Assembly: GCF_000478275.1 (NCBI RefSeq)
Contig: NZ_ASJB01000043.1
Coordinates: 1-64,000, forward strand
Direction of reading: 5' to 3'
Origin: Amycolatopsis orientalis DSM 40040 = KCTC 9412
Lineage (GTDB): Bacteria; Actinomycetota; Actinomycetes; Mycobacteriales; Pseudonocardiaceae
Length of the DNA: 64,000 nucleotides
Positions 46,155 to 58,625 of the stretch are shown here, in pieces. The notes beneath the pieces are model-generated. The model was not told the origin of the DNA. It was given only the letters and a program-made list of their open reading frames with translations, and did no database searches. Numbering within the stretch: position 1 is the first letter of the stretch; the number at the start of each line of letters is the position of its first letter. Made by a program: the position numbers and the translations under genes.

Positions 46155-46526
46155 CTAAGCGATGTCGAGGGCCGTTCCATAGAGTTTGTCGGTTTTGAGG
46201 GTGATGAAGAGCCTGCGTTCACCTTCGGGTGTCCGCGTGACTTCGGAGAGTTCCGCTTTTCCTTCCACGACCGCGAATGTCCAGTGGTCGGCGCTGGAGA
46301 CGTAGAGGGACGCGGTGGGGTTGTTGCGGAGCTGCTTGACCTTGAGGCGCTCCTCGGTCGTGCTGATCCGGACCTCGCGGGTTACGGGGTTCCAGTCGTA
46401 GAGGACGGTGGAGAGATGCGGGCGGCCGTCGCGCCGGAGGGTCGCGAGGGCGCCGAAGGTGTGCTCCGCGAGGAAGGCGCTGAGGGCGGTCTCGTCGAGG
46501 GAGCGGGGCGGGGCGTTCTTGGTCAT
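46155..46526 (-). CDS. PPOX-class F420-dependent flavin/deazaflavin enzyme
   Basis: 123 residues of the split beta-barrel (pyridoxamine oxidase-like) fold, with the family's LRRDGRPHLSTVLYDW and KVKQLRNNPTASLYV motifs. Members in actinobacteria use F420 to reduce varied substrates. It is slightly short; the last strand ends at ALDIA. Substrate unknown. It lies 36 bases upstream of the K+ channel gene on the same strand. Confidence 0.8.
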   Translation of the reverse strand: MTKNAPPRSLDETALSAFLAEHTFGALATLRRDGRPHLSTVLYDWNPVTREVRISTTEERLKVKQLRNNPTASLYVSSADHWTFAVVEGKAELSEVTRTPEGERRLFITLKTDKLYGTALDIA

Positions 46527-46608
46527 GTGGCGATCTTGACCGGCGTCGCGGCGCGGCGGAAGAAGGCACTTTCCTGTGCCAGAGGGAACACGCGTGTGTC
46601 CCTCCTGG

Positions 46609-47295
46609 TCAGGAGTACATCGCCAGCCAGATCGCGACGTAATGCGAGACCGCCGCCAGCACGGTGCACGCGTGGAAGTACTCGTGGTAGCCGAACGTGT
46701 CCGGGAAGTGGTTCGGCCATTTCACGGCGTAGAACACCGCGCCCATCGTGTAGAAGAGCCCGCCGACGCAGAGGAGCACGAGCGCGGCGATGCCGGCGTG
46801 GGAGCCCAGTTCGGGCAGGACGAAGACGGCGACCCAGCCCAGCGCGATGTAGATCGGCACGCCCAGCCACCTGGGCGCGTTCGGCCACAGCATCTTCAGG
46901 GTGACGCCGCCGATCGCGCCGCCCCAGACGATGGCCAGCACGATGTACCCGGTCGGCTGGGACATCGCCAGAAGGGTGAACGGCGTGTAGGTGCCGGCGA
47001 TGAACAGGAAGATCATCGAATGGTCGGCACGCTTCATCCATTCGTATGCTCGCGGGCTCCACAAGCGACGGTGGTAGAGGGCGCTGACGCCGAAGAGGCC
47101 GAGCACGGTGAGGCCGTAGACCGAAGTGGCCAAAGCGGCCAAAGGCGACACGGTGGACGCCGCGAGACTGATGAGGGACGCTGCTCCGGCGACGGAGACG
47201 AAGAAGGACCAGAAGTGGATGTGCCCACGCAGACGAGGACGGGTGTCCACCAAGGGCGCGGGGCCGGACGGCTGGGGTTCGGTCTCTACGCTCAC
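46609..47295 (-). CDS. Hemolysin III / PAQR family membrane protein
   Basis: 228 residues with seven transmembrane segments and the PAQR metal-site residues: SALYHR and RADHSMIFLFIAGTYTP in the first half and GYHEYFHACTVLAAVSHY near the end. Such TrhA-like proteins affect membrane lipid homeostasis. The start is GTG at 47295. It is divergent from the prenyltransferase gene, the same pairing as M. tuberculosis Rv1085c/Rv1086, as I recall. Confidence 0.88.
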   Translation of the reverse strand: MSVETEPQPSGPAPLVDTRPRLRGHIHFWSFFVSVAGAASLISLAASTVSPLAALATSVYGLTVLGLFGVSALYHRRLWSPRAYEWMKRADHSMIFLFIAGTYTPFTLLAMSQPTGYIVLAIVWGGAIGGVTLKMLWPNAPRWLGVPIYIALGWVAVFVLPELGSHAGIAALVLLCVGGLFYTMGAVFYAVKWPNHFPDTFGYHEYFHACTVLAAVSHYVAIWLAMYS

Positions 47296-47381
47296 ACTGT
47301 CAGGTTACGGCACCGTAGGTTTTTCGCCAGTGTCCGTGGCGCGTCCCACTGGGACGCGCGGGGTGCGTACCCTCCGGTGGC

Positions 47382-48158
47382 GTGAGTCTTCGGTCCTTCT
47401 TGTCAGACGTCGTGTACAGCGCCTACGGCAGGCGCCTGATCCAGCAGGCCAAGGGACGCCATCCGCGTCACATCGCCATCATGCTGGACGGCAACCGTCG
47501 CTGGGCGCGCGAAGCGGGCTTCACCGACGTAGCGGACGGCCATCGCGCCGGCGCCAAGAAGATCGCCGACTTCCTGAGCTGGTGCAACGAGGCCGACGTC
47601 GAGGTCGTCACGATGTGGCTGCTCTCGACCGACAACCTCGGCCGCGCGGCCGAGGAGCTGAGCCCGCTGCTGAAGATCATCACCGACGTCACCGACGAAC
47701 TCGCCGCGCCGCACACACCCTGGCGGCTCCGCATCGTGGGAGCCCTTGACCTGCTGCCCCCTGAGGTCGCGAAGGCCCTCAGCGCGGCCGCGGAGCGCAC
47801 CGAAGGCCGCTCCGGGATGGAAGTCAACGTCGCGGTCGGTTACGGAGGGCGTCAGGAGATCGCCGACGCGGTCCGCAAGCTCCTGCTCCAGCACGCCGAC
47901 GAGGGCACCTCGATCCGCGAGCTCGCGAAGATCCTGGATGTCGACCATATTTCCGAACACATGTACACCTCGGGTCAGCCGGATCCGGATCTGATTATCC
48001 GCACCTCGGGTGAGCAGCGGCTTTCCGGATTTCTGCTCTGGCAATCCGCGCATTCGGAATTCTGGTTCACCGAAGCTTATTGGCCCGCATTCCGCCGGGT
48101 CGATTTTCTCCGCGCGATGCGCGATTACGCGTGGCGGCACCGGCGCTTCGGCTCCTGA
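47382..48158 (+). CDS. uppS: Cis-prenyltransferase (isoprenyl transferase)
   Basis: 258 residues. Family motifs include MLDGNRRWAR with the catalytic D36, and RTSGEQRLSGFLLWQS near the C-terminus. It adds isoprene units in Z configuration to make farnesyl or longer lipid carriers for cell-wall synthesis. Its neighbour hemolysin III suggests the short-chain Rv1086-type (Z,E-farnesyl diphosphate synthase) rather than decaprenyl synthase, so the symbol is provisional. The start is GTG at 47382. Confidence 0.85.
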   Translation: MSLRSFLSDVVYSAYGRRLIQQAKGRHPRHIAIMLDGNRRWAREAGFTDVADGHRAGAKKIADFLSWCNEADVEVVTMWLLSTDNLGRAAEELSPLLKIITDVTDELAAPHTPWRLRIVGALDLLPPEVAKALSAAAERTEGRSGMEVNVAVGYGGRQEIADAVRKLLLQHADEGTSIRELAKILDVDHISEHMYTSGQPDPDLIIRTSGEQRLSGFLLWQSAHSEFWFTEAYWPAFRRVDFLRAMRDYAWRHRRFGS

Positions 48159-48170
48159 TCCCGGACAAGA

Positions 48171-48203
48171 CGAAGGCCCCGGAGTGCACTTCCGGGGCCT
48201 TCG
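48171..48203. terminator. Hairpin between convergent genes
   Basis: CGAAGGCCCCGGA (48171-48183) pairs with TCCGGGGCCTTCG (48191-48203), 13 bases after the prenyltransferase stop and 18 before the convergent stop at 48221. It has the AAGG-CCCC core of family C in shortened form. Confidence 0.7.
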
Positions 48204-48220
48204 ACGTCCACACCCAAAGA

Positions 48221-48469
48221 TCAGTGGTGGTGGTGCTCCAGCGAGTGGAGGATCAGGGCCGGGGTGGTGGCCACACCCGTGTAGGCGCCGGCGAGCAGCG
48301 AAGCAGCGCCGTAGCCCAGCGCGCCACCGCCCTCGATGAAGGTGTTGTAGGCGTCGCCGAACGTCGGGTCCGGGGTGCCGGTGGTGTCACCGGTCGCGGC
48401 GAACGCGGTCCCGCCGACCATCATGATGCCCGCGGCGACGGCGGAAACGAAACCAGCCTTCTTCAGCAC
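48221..48469 (-). CDS. Small secreted protein with natural His-rich C-terminus
   Basis: 82 residues: a signal peptide (about 1-25, ending GGTAFAA-TG) and a short Gly/Ala/Thr-rich mature part with a hydrophobic stretch (ALGYGAASLLAGAYTGVA). The C-terminus is SLEHHHH. AAGGAG eight bases upstream identifies the GTG at 48469 as the start. The size is chaplin-like but lacks the chaplin cysteine pattern. Function unknown; the His tail could bind metal. Confidence 0.6.
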   Translation of the reverse strand: MLKKAGFVSAVAAGIMMVGGTAFAATGDTTGTPDPTFGDAYNTFIEGGGALGYGAASLLAGAYTGVATTPALILHSLEHHHH

Positions 48470-49093
48470 TTCGCACACTCCTTGGTAGAGATATTCAGGG
48501 ATCGGGGGCACCGAAATCCGGTGGGGGTGTCCCGTAGTGAGAAAATTACTCGCTATTCAGGACTTGTGACCATCTCGTAAGCCCATTGTGTGAGCCCGAA
48601 ATGGCCGTCTTCACTCGGTCCGGTTCTCTGTCCAGGTCACAAAATGCGCTCCGCTACGAAGCGTGGTAGAAGCCCGAAGCTCGTAGGGTGAACGCCCTCT
48701 GTCGCGTTAATCCGACCGGGTCGCGTCAACGAGCGTCCCTGAATGGAGATCATCACTACTCACCGTGATGGTGACTGGGCGTCGGTGTCAGGCGACCGAC
48801 AGTGAGATGACGGTTTGGCGAATCACCGTGGTGGCTGCCTGCGCGATCGCCCGGACGCCGGTACCTTCCGGAAGTGAGGGTTCGCGTCCCATGCGGACTC
48901 TCGCGGGAGGCCCTGGTCGTGGCGGTTGTCGACAGGGCGGCTGAGCCGCCCAGTGGATGCACGAGGGGGCCGGCACCCGGCCCTCGCGGCCGTGCCGACT
49001 GACGCGGAGAGCGTCAGAAGGAGCGGTTAGCCAGGGAGGTGCCCGGCCCAGCGAGTGCGGGCGTGGTGCCACGCCCACGAGGGAGATGCCGTC
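48470..49093. promoter_or_regulatory. Structured leader/promoter region upstream of phoH
   Basis: About 620 bases without a convincing gene lie between the divergent small secreted protein gene and phoH. The first part is AT-richer (48535-48680) and likely holds promoters. The phoH-proximal part can form several hairpins: CGAGGG...CCCTCG at 48962-48986, CTGACGC-GGAGA-GCGTCAG at 48999-49017 and GGGCGTGG-TG-CCACGCCC at 49059-49076, the last 17 bases before the start. This suggests a long structured 5' UTR. I recognise no known riboswitch. Confidence 0.45.
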
Positions 49094-50485
49094 GTGACTG
49101 CGCAGCGTTCACCCCGCAAGGCCTCTGGCCGTTCTTCGACCGGTGCCCCTGGCCCGGAGAAAGCCTCGATCTCGCCCGAATCCCAGCGGTCCACTTACGT
49201 GCTCGACACGTCGGTCCTGCTCTCTGACCCCTGGTCGGTGACTCGTTTCGCCGAACACGCGGTCGTGCTCCCGCTGGTCGTCATCAGTGAACTGGAGGCG
49301 AAACGTCACCACCCCGAACTGGGCTGGTTCGCGCGCGAAGCGCTTCGCATGCTCGACGACCTGCGTCGTCAGCACGGCAGGCTCGACGCGCCGATCCCGA
49401 TCGGCGAGCACGGCGGAACCTTGCAGGTGGAGTTGAACCACTCCGACCCCACGGTGCTCCCGGTCGGTTTCCGCACCGACTCCAACGACCACCGCATCCT
49501 CGCCTGTGCGCTCAACCTGGCGGCGGAACGCGCGTCGGTCACGCTGGTGACCAAGGACATCCCCCTGCGCGTCAAGGCGGGCGCCGTCGGCCTCGAAGCC
49601 GACGAGTACCGCGCGCAGGAGGTGACGCCCTCGGGCTGGACGGGCATGGCGGATGTGGACGTGCCGCAGACCCTGGTCGACGCGCTGTTCAGCGGGTCTT
49701 CCGTGGATCCGGCGGAGTTCGGGATGCCCGAGGTCGGTGAACTGCCCTGTCACACCGGTCTGAGGCTGCTGGCGGGCAGTTCGAGCGCGCTGGGCCGGGT
49801 CACCGCGGACAAGCGGATCCGGCTCGTGCGGGGTGACAAGGAGGCGTTCGGGCTGCACGGCCGTTCGGCCGAACAGCGGGTCGCGCTGGATCTCCTGCTG
49901 GACTCCGATGTCGGCATCGTCTCGCTGGGCGGACGCGCCGGTACGGGAAAGTCGGCGCTCGCGCTCTGCGCGGGGCTGGAATCGGTGATGGAACGCCGCC
50001 AGCACCGCAAGGTCGTGGTGTTCCGGCCGGTGTACGCGGTCGGCGGCCAGGACCTGGGCTACCTGCCCGGCTCCGAGAGCGAGAAGATGCAGCCGTGGGC
50101 GCAGGCGGTGTTCGACACTCTCGGCGGGCTGGTCAGCCAGGACGTCCTCGACGAGGTCTTCGACCGCGGCATGCTCGAGGTGCTTCCGCTGACCCACATC
50201 CGCGGCCGGTCGCTGCACGACACGTTCGTCATCGTCGACGAGGCACAGTCCTTGGAGCGCAATGTGCTCCTGACCGTGCTTTCGCGGCTGGGCACGGCTT
50301 CGCGGGTCGTGCTCACGCATGACGTCGCGCAGCGTGACAACCTGCGGGTCGGACGGCACGACGGCGTATCGGCGGTGATCGAGAAGCTCAAGGGTCACCC
50401 GCTGTTCGCGCACGTCACGTTGACGCGTTCCGAGCGGTCGCCGATCGCGGCCCTGGTCACCGAGATGCTGGAGGACCACGGCTAG
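49094..50485 (+). CDS. phoH2: PhoH-family ATPase with N-terminal PIN domain
   Basis: 463 residues. The N-terminal PIN nuclease domain (about 30-175) has the acidic residue D38 in YVLDTSVLL and later acidic sites ([14 protein letters not shown]). The PhoH ATPase domain has Walker A GRAGTGKS (280-287) and Walker [11 protein letters not shown]. PhoH2 proteins unwind and cut RNA and act like a toxin-antitoxin-linked ribonuclease. The GTG at 49094 with GGGAG eight bases upstream is preferred. Rv1095 of M. tuberculosis is the expected syntenic match. Confidence 0.88.
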   Translation: MTAQRSPRKASGRSSTGAPGPEKASISPESQRSTYVLDTSVLLSDPWSVTRFAEHAVVLPLVVISELEAKRHHPELGWFAREALRMLDDLRRQHGRLDAPIPIGEHGGTLQVELNHSDPTVLPVGFRTDSNDHRILACALNLAAERASVTLVTKDIPLRVKAGAVGLEADEYRAQEVTPSGWTGMADVDVPQTLVDALFSGSSVDPAEFGMPEVGELPCHTGLRLLAGSSSALGRVTADKRIRLVRGDKEAFGLHGRSAEQRVALDLLLDSDVGIVSLGGRAGTGKSALALCAGLESVMERRQHRKVVVFRPVYAVGGQDLGYLPGSESEKMQPWAQAVFDTLGGLVSQDVLDEVFDRGMLEVLPLTHIRGRSLHDTFVIVDEAQSLERNVLLTVLSRLGTASRVVLTHDVAQRDNLRVGRHDGVSAVIEKLKGHPLFAHVTLTRSERSPIAALVTEMLEDHG

Positions 50486-50518
50486 CGCGCGCTTTCACCC
50501 TGAGGTGCCGAGGGTGTC

Positions 50519-50558
50519 GTGAGTGGTAAGTGTCGTTCTAACGGCACTTACCACTCAC
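50519..50558. repeat. 40-bp inverted repeat, family A
   Basis: Arms GTGAGTGGTAAGTGTCGTT and AACGGCACTTACCACTCAC surround CT. They pair over 19 positions with one G-U wobble in place of a perfect match. It sits between convergent stops at 50485 and 50580. Confidence 0.85.
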
Positions 50559-50579
50559 GACCAGGCGGTCTTCGGGTGC

Positions 50580-52178
50580 TCAGGTGACCGGTTTCGCCCA
50601 GGGCAGCGGCCGTCCGTCCACGTCGTCGGTGAGTTCGACGCCGAGCATCGCGGAGAGGGTCGCTCCCAGATCGACGACGTCCAGGTCCGGCAGCTTCGCG
50701 CCCGGCTCGAAACCGGGACCACTGGCGAGCAGGAGTCCGTCCGGGCGATGGTCGCCCGTGCGCCAATGCTCGTCCGGGCCATAGACGACGCCGGTCTTGG
50801 GAGACCACACCGTTTCGATCGGTCCCGTGCGGGCCCAGTCGATCAGCAGATCCGGCAGGGTGTCGTCGGCCTCGCGGTCGTAGTGGTCGCTGGTGCGCGA
50901 AACCTCGCGCACGACAGGCTTTCCGGTCGCGACGTTCACCAGCGAGAGCAGGTCCTCGGTCAGCCGCGTGCAGACGGCCTCGTACTCGGCACCGGGCCGG
51001 ACGACGCCGTGCGGTTCGCGGCCGACGAGGTTGATCCGCACCCCGCCGAAGACGAAGTTGTTGGGGGACAGGTAGAAACGCTGCTTCGCCCGCTGTTCGG
51101 CGGTCGCCCAGTTCGGCACCGCCGGCAGGGGTGCCGCGGCCAGGCGCTTGCGCAGCAAGGGCATCGCGGCGGACGCCAGTGCGGTCCTCAGTGGACCTGG
51201 CAGCGCGGAGTAGGCGCGTTTGGCCAGCGTCATCGGGCCGCTGCCGCGCAGCCCGCCGGACTCGACCTCGTCGAGCAGGCGCAGGATCTCGTGCAGCAGG
51301 TGACTTCCCTCGTACCTGGGCCCCATGCCGTGGCTCAGCAGCACGAAGACCGTGGTGTCCGGTCCGGACAGGGCGAGGTGCTCGCCGATCGCGGTGTCGA
51401 GGCTCCGGTAGACCGAGCGGATCGGGTCCAGTTCGGCGGCGAGCGCCGGGTCGTGGTCGCGGTGCGCGGGGTCGTGCAGATGCCACTGCTGATGGCCGAT
51501 GCTGTGGGATTCCCCGTACACCGAAAGGAAAAGATCCCAGCCGCCTTCGGCGAGCAGCTTGGTCGACACCTGGGTCTTCTGGCCGATCCCCGCGACGAGC
51601 CCGTGGGTCAGCGCGCGTTCCTCGCCGGGTGTCCGATGTGGACCTTCGCGGTGGAGGTAGTCGTCCGGGGCCCAGTCGCGGACCAGATCCGGTTCGGCGG
51701 TGAGGATCGGCGTGAGCCCGATCTCGGCCTCGATCTCCTTCGCCAGCTCAGGCGGTGAGGTGTGGAAGCCGAAATGCCTGTCGTGGCAGGCGTATTCGCT
51801 CACCATGACGCCGTTGAGCGGTTTGTCCGCGCGCGAATGCGGGACGTCGAGGACGGCGACGCGTTTGCCCGCTTCGGAAAGTGTCTCCCAGAACGGGGTG
51901 CCCCGGATTTCGAGCGGGCTGGTCAACCGCCGTTCGTAGGTCTTGGTGTCGACCTCTTCCCAGCAGTGGAACCCGGTCCGCGCGGCCGTGCGGGCGGTGA
52001 AGAAACTGCTCCACAGCGAGCCGACGAACAGGCCGTACGGGTTGTGCGTCGTCGCCGACGCGCTGCTTTCGAGCAGGCGTGCCAACGTCGGCACCTCGCC
52101 CGCCGCGGCGAGTTCACGGATCGTGGCGGGGTCGCACGCGTCGAGGGCGACGACGAGGATCTTGGCGGGTTCGCTCAC
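50580..52178 (-). CDS. Type I phosphodiesterase/sulfatase-like protein
   Basis: 532 residues of the alkaline-phosphatase superfamily. The N-terminal metal site is ALDACDP, with later metal motifs GESHSIGHQQWH and LSHGMGP. The likely nucleophile lies in NPYGLFVGSLWSSFF, where Thr/Ser is expected. The GTG start at 52178 overlaps the stop of the glycosyltransferase gene by four bases, so the two act together, perhaps in making or trimming a surface glycan or phospho-compound. Substrate unknown. A 40-bp hairpin follows the gene. Confidence 0.7.
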   Translation of the reverse strand: MSEPAKILVVALDACDPATIRELAAAGEVPTLARLLESSASATTHNPYGLFVGSLWSSFFTARTAARTGFHCWEEVDTKTYERRLTSPLEIRGTPFWETLSEAGKRVAVLDVPHSRADKPLNGVMVSEYACHDRHFGFHTSPPELAKEIEAEIGLTPILTAEPDLVRDWAPDDYLHREGPHRTPGEERALTHGLVAGIGQKTQVSTKLLAEGGWDLFLSVYGESHSIGHQQWHLHDPAHRDHDPALAAELDPIRSVYRSLDTAIGEHLALSGPDTTVFVLLSHGMGPRYEGSHLLHEILRLLDEVESGGLRGSGPMTLAKRAYSALPGPLRTALASAAMPLLRKRLAAAPLPAVPNWATAEQRAKQRFYLSPNNFVFGGVRINLVGREPHGVVRPGAEYEAVCTRLTEDLLSLVNVATGKPVVREVSRTSDHYDREADDTLPDLLIDWARTGPIETVWSPKTGVVYGPDEHWRTGDHRPDGLLLASGPGFEPGAKLPDLDVVDLGATLSAMLGVELTDDVDGRPLPWAKPVT

Positions 52179-53227
52179 GGGGTGTCCTCGGTTCCGGAAT
52201 GTTTGCGGCGGATGGCCGCGAAGTCGGCGTCGTAGGTGGGCCCGTGGGAAAGCCTGTCCTCGGACGCCGTCGAGTAGTAGCAGGAGACCGCCGGGACGAC
52301 CAGGGGATCGCGGTCCGCGGTCAGCGCCAGGAGCAGGTCCCAGTCGCCCATCTCCACCAAGGACTCGTCGAACCGCGCCTCGGGCAGGCCGGCCCGGTGC
52401 GCGACCGCGCCGATGTCGGCGAGGTTCTCCTCCAGCAGCGTTTCCCGGTCGTATCGGCGCAGGAACAGGGTCGGCAGGCCGCCGATGTCGTCGATGACGA
52501 AACCGCCGTAGGCCGCGGTGATCTCCGGATGCCCGCCGAACGCCCAGGCCAACGCCTTGAGCCACAACGGATGCATGGTGTTGTCGTCGTCGAGGTAGGC
52601 GACGACGTCGCCGGTGACCTCGGCCAGCCCGGCGTTGCGGGCGGCGCAGACCCCGCCGTGCGCGACGCGGATCGACCGGATACGCGGGTCTTCGAGGGCG
52701 GCGAGCACCTTGGGGGTGGAATCCGCGCTGGCGTCGTCGACGATCACCAGTTCCCAGTTGGGATAACGCTGTGCCTCGACCGAAGCGATGGCGCGCGGCA
52801 GCAGCGCGGCGCGGTTGTGCGTCGGCAGGACGATCGAGATCTTCGGCGTGGCCGCGAGTTCGTGCTGATCGAGCCAGTGGGTGAAGGTGCGGACGTCACG
52901 GGCCGCTTCGAGCTGACCTATACGGACGTGAAGTCCTTCGAACGCGGTGTCGTGGCCGCCGAGCCAGCCGTCGAGCGCTTCCTGCCGCTCGTCGAGGGCA
53001 CGCTGCCGGGCCTCCACCGTGGTGGTGCGGGCATCGGCGTCCCGCAGCCCCCCGCCGTGGTCCTGTAGCCAGGCGGTGTGGTGCTCCAGCACTCCGCGCA
53101 GCCGCTCCAGCTCCGCGGCCTGTGCGGCGATGATGGACCGGAGTCCGGTGATTTCGTCGGTGTCCGCGTGGCGGCGGTCCAGCGCCGCCGCCACGATCCG
53201 TCTCAGGCGTCTCACCCCGCGCACCAT
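52175..53227 (-). CDS. Family 2 glycosyltransferase with N-terminal coiled coil
   Basis: 350 residues. A coiled coil (about 20-110) precedes a GT-A catalytic domain with SIVLPTHNRAALL, IVDDASADST and the metal-binding YLDDDN. It transfers sugars from nucleotide donors to an unknown acceptor. The coiled coil suggests assembly in a larger complex. No transmembrane helix is evident. It is translationally coupled to the downstream phosphodiesterase-like gene. Confidence 0.8.
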   Translation of the reverse strand: MVRGVRRLRRIVAAALDRRHADTDEITGLRSIIAAQAAELERLRGVLEHHTAWLQDHGGGLRDADARTTTVEARQRALDERQEALDGWLGGHDTAFEGLHVRIGQLEAARDVRTFTHWLDQHELAATPKISIVLPTHNRAALLPRAIASVEAQRYPNWELVIVDDASADSTPKVLAALEDPRIRSIRVAHGGVCAARNAGLAEVTGDVVAYLDDDNTMHPLWLKALAWAFGGHPEITAAYGGFVIDDIGGLPTLFLRRYDRETLLEENLADIGAVAHRAGLPEARFDESLVEMGDWDLLLALTADRDPLVVPAVSCYYSTASEDRLSHGPTYDADFAAIRRKHSGTEDTP

Positions 53228-53260
53228 AGTGCTTTCGGGTGATACGGGGCAGCCCCGGAA

Positions 53261-56512
<3,252 letters not shown>

Positions 56513-57276
56513 TTCGTCCTCGGCGAAGTCTTCGGGCTCGTCGCGGCGGGTGAAGGTGCGGTCGAAGCCGACCGCGGCCGCCGCGAGCCCGGTGAACAGC
56601 ACGCCGATCAGCACGCAGTTGAAGGCGACCCCGCCGTAGCCGTTGATGCCGGGGTCGACGAACGGGTACGGGTAGAACCCGATGAACGCGCCGCGCACCA
56701 GCGTGACCGCGAGCCAGCCCAGCGGGTACAGCAGCGACCACCCCAGTACCCGCCACGACAGCTGGCCGCGCGGCCCGAACAGCAGCCAGCCCGCGACGCA
56801 CATCAGGGGTGACACCTTGTGCAGCATCGTGTCGGCGAAGGCGGCCCAGCCGTGCAGGTCGTAGAGGTCGGCCAGCGCGACCTGGAAGACGACGCCGGTC
56901 ACGGTGATGCCGACCAGACCGGTGAGCCGCAGCACGCCGGACAGCGTCGACCGGCCCGCGACGCCGAGCGCGAGCAGCAGCCCGCCGACGCCGACCAGGA
57001 TGTTCGAGTCGATGGTGAAGAAGGCCAGCAGGTTGGCCACCCGTCCGGCCGGGGTCTGGAAGGTGCCGCCCGTGGTGCCGGCCGAGACCGGGATCTGGGC
57101 GGCGAGACCGGCGATCACCACCAGCGCTGTCGCGCCGAACCAGGCACGCGCGATCTTGGAAGCCTGCATTTCGCCTACTTTATGGGTGACCGGGTGCGAA
57201 CGTCCCGTCACCACCGCAAGTCGCCACTCGATCGGGGCGGGACGCCGCCGGGGAATCCCGCTCGACGGGTCATATC

Positions 57277-58104
57277 GTGGAGGCGATGGACGTCGAGCGG
57301 GAGCCGGGGCGCCGCGGGCGGGTCGCCCGGGGACCGGCGGAGGACAGCGGGCCCGTCGCCGGGTTCGCGCGGCGGCTCTGGGAACTCAAACGGGCTGCGG
57401 GCGACCCTTCCTACGACCGGATGCGCGACGAGTACGGCGCGCTCGCTTCGAAGTCCGCGCTTTCCGCCGCCGCGCGCGGACGGCATCTGCCCAGCTGGGA
57501 GACGTCCTGGGAGTTCGTGCGCGTGCTCGCCGTCGGGGTGCTGGGCGGTGACGAGGACGAGGTCCGCCACAGCTGGCGCGGTGAATGGGAACGCGCACGT
57601 GACGCGCTGACCGCCGGTCCCGCGCCCGAACCCGCTCCCGCACGTGCGCGGCGGACGGCGTTCGTGCTCGCGGGGGCCGTGGCGCTGGTACTCGTGGCGG
57701 CGCTGGTGCTGGTCTTCGTCAATCCCTTCGGGCCCGCGTCGCCCTCGGCTCCCGTCGGCGACGCGTCCGAATTCGTCGCCGACGTGACCGTGCCCGACGG
57801 CAGCGAGGTGCGGGCCGGGTCGGCGTTCGTGAAGACGTGGGAACTGCGCAACGCGGGAACGGTCGGATGGGTCGGCCGCTATCTCGTCCGTGCCGGTTCG
57901 TTCGGCAATCCGGGCGAATGCGTCACGCCCGAACGCGTGCCGGTTCCGCAGACGGCGCCCGGCGAGCATGTGCGGGTCTCGGTCGACGTCCGCGCGCCCG
58001 AGAACCCCGGGCATTGCCAGGTCTATTGGAAGATGGCGGACGAGCAGGGCCACATCCTGCTGCCGCAGGCTCGCGCGGTGTACTTCTCGGTCCGCGTCAT
58101 TTGA
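57277..58104 (+). CDS. Membrane protein with HTH-like N-terminus and NBR1-Ig domain
   Basis: 275 residues. The N-terminal 100 contain a helix-rich region like the helix-turn-helix domains of actinobacterial regulators (FARRLWELKRAAGDPSYDRM then SKSALSAAARGRHLPSWE). One transmembrane helix (about 127-148) follows. The exported domain (about 165-275) is an NBR1-type Ig fold (TWELRNAGTVGW, PQTAPGEHVRVSV, YWKMADEQGHIL). The family is found in bacteria linked to sugar-binding or stress regulators. GTG 57277 or ATG 57286 may be the start. Function unknown. Confidence 0.7.
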   Translation: MEAMDVEREPGRRGRVARGPAEDSGPVAGFARRLWELKRAAGDPSYDRMRDEYGALASKSALSAAARGRHLPSWETSWEFVRVLAVGVLGGDEDEVRHSWRGEWERARDALTAGPAPEPAPARARRTAFVLAGAVALVLVAALVLVFVNPFGPASPSAPVGDASEFVADVTVPDGSEVRAGSAFVKTWELRNAGTVGWVGRYLVRAGSFGNPGECVTPERVPVPQTAPGEHVRVSVDVRAPENPGHCQVYWKMADEQGHILLPQARAVYFSVRVI

Positions 58105-58151
58105 CCATCCGGCCCGATGGCCAAAGCGCTGACCTGCGTGGACGTTCTTTT

Positions 58152-58167
58152 AATGGCCATGGCCATT
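58152..58167. promoter_or_regulatory. 16-bp perfect palindrome
   Basis: AATGGCCATGGCCATT has no spacer and lies about 115 bases before the secreted-protein gene at 58284. It is a candidate operator in that gene's promoter region. Confidence 0.4.
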
Positions 58168-58283
58168 TCCTGGTCGCGATTCGCTTCCCGAGTGATCGCG
58201 GACGCCCTTAACGTCATCGGCGTCCGGAATTCCGGATGGGGATTTTCCGAAACACTCTCACATAAATTGCGGAAAGGGAATCC

Positions 58284-58625
58284 ATGCGTCCGTACGTCAA
58301 GGTCGCCGCGTTGGCCGGGGCAGCGCTCACCGTCGCGCTCCTGCCGGTGACCGCCGCGCAGGCGGCGCCGTCGTCCGCCTCGGGCAGTGATCCGATCATT
58401 ACCTGTGAATCCGGCTATCACGGCTGGATGCGCCGGGCCGGGAAGGACGCGATCTGCCTGAAGCCGGGCACGCGTACCTGGGACGTCAAGGTCTTCGAAT
58501 GCGCCGGGGATCTGACCGTCCACTTCAAGAACGGCCAGAAGGCCTACTGCGGCGGGAACATGAAGATCGGCCTCGACCTCGCCGTCCAGTCCAATGTCGT
58601 CAAGACCGTTGTGGGGAACCGATGA
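58284..58625 (+). CDS. Small secreted protein, first of a coupled pair
   Basis: 113 residues: a signal peptide (about 1-28, ending TAAQA-AP) and an 85-residue mature domain with four cysteines (ITCESGYHGW, AICLKPG, FECAGDL, AYCGGNM), probably two disulphides. GGAAAGGG precedes the ATG. The stop overlaps the next start by four bases (ATGA). No family recognised; a role as exported effector or inhibitor is possible. Confidence 0.6.
   Translation: MRPYVKVAALAGAALTVALLPVTAAQAAPSSASGSDPIITCESGYHGWMRRAGKDAICLKPGTRTWDVKVFECAGDLTVHFKNGQKAYCGGNMKIGLDLAVQSNVVKTVVGNR

Noticed and set aside
48221..48245. Vector or expression-tag contamination (LE-His run)
   Set aside because: Only four His codons, CTGGAG instead of the usual CTCGAG, a natural signal peptide and normal flanking genes.
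48700..49093. Known riboswitch or RNase P/tmRNA in the phoH leader
   Set aside because: I could not match any conserved core of c-di-AMP, SAM or cobalamin riboswitches, nor the RNase P or tmRNA signatures.
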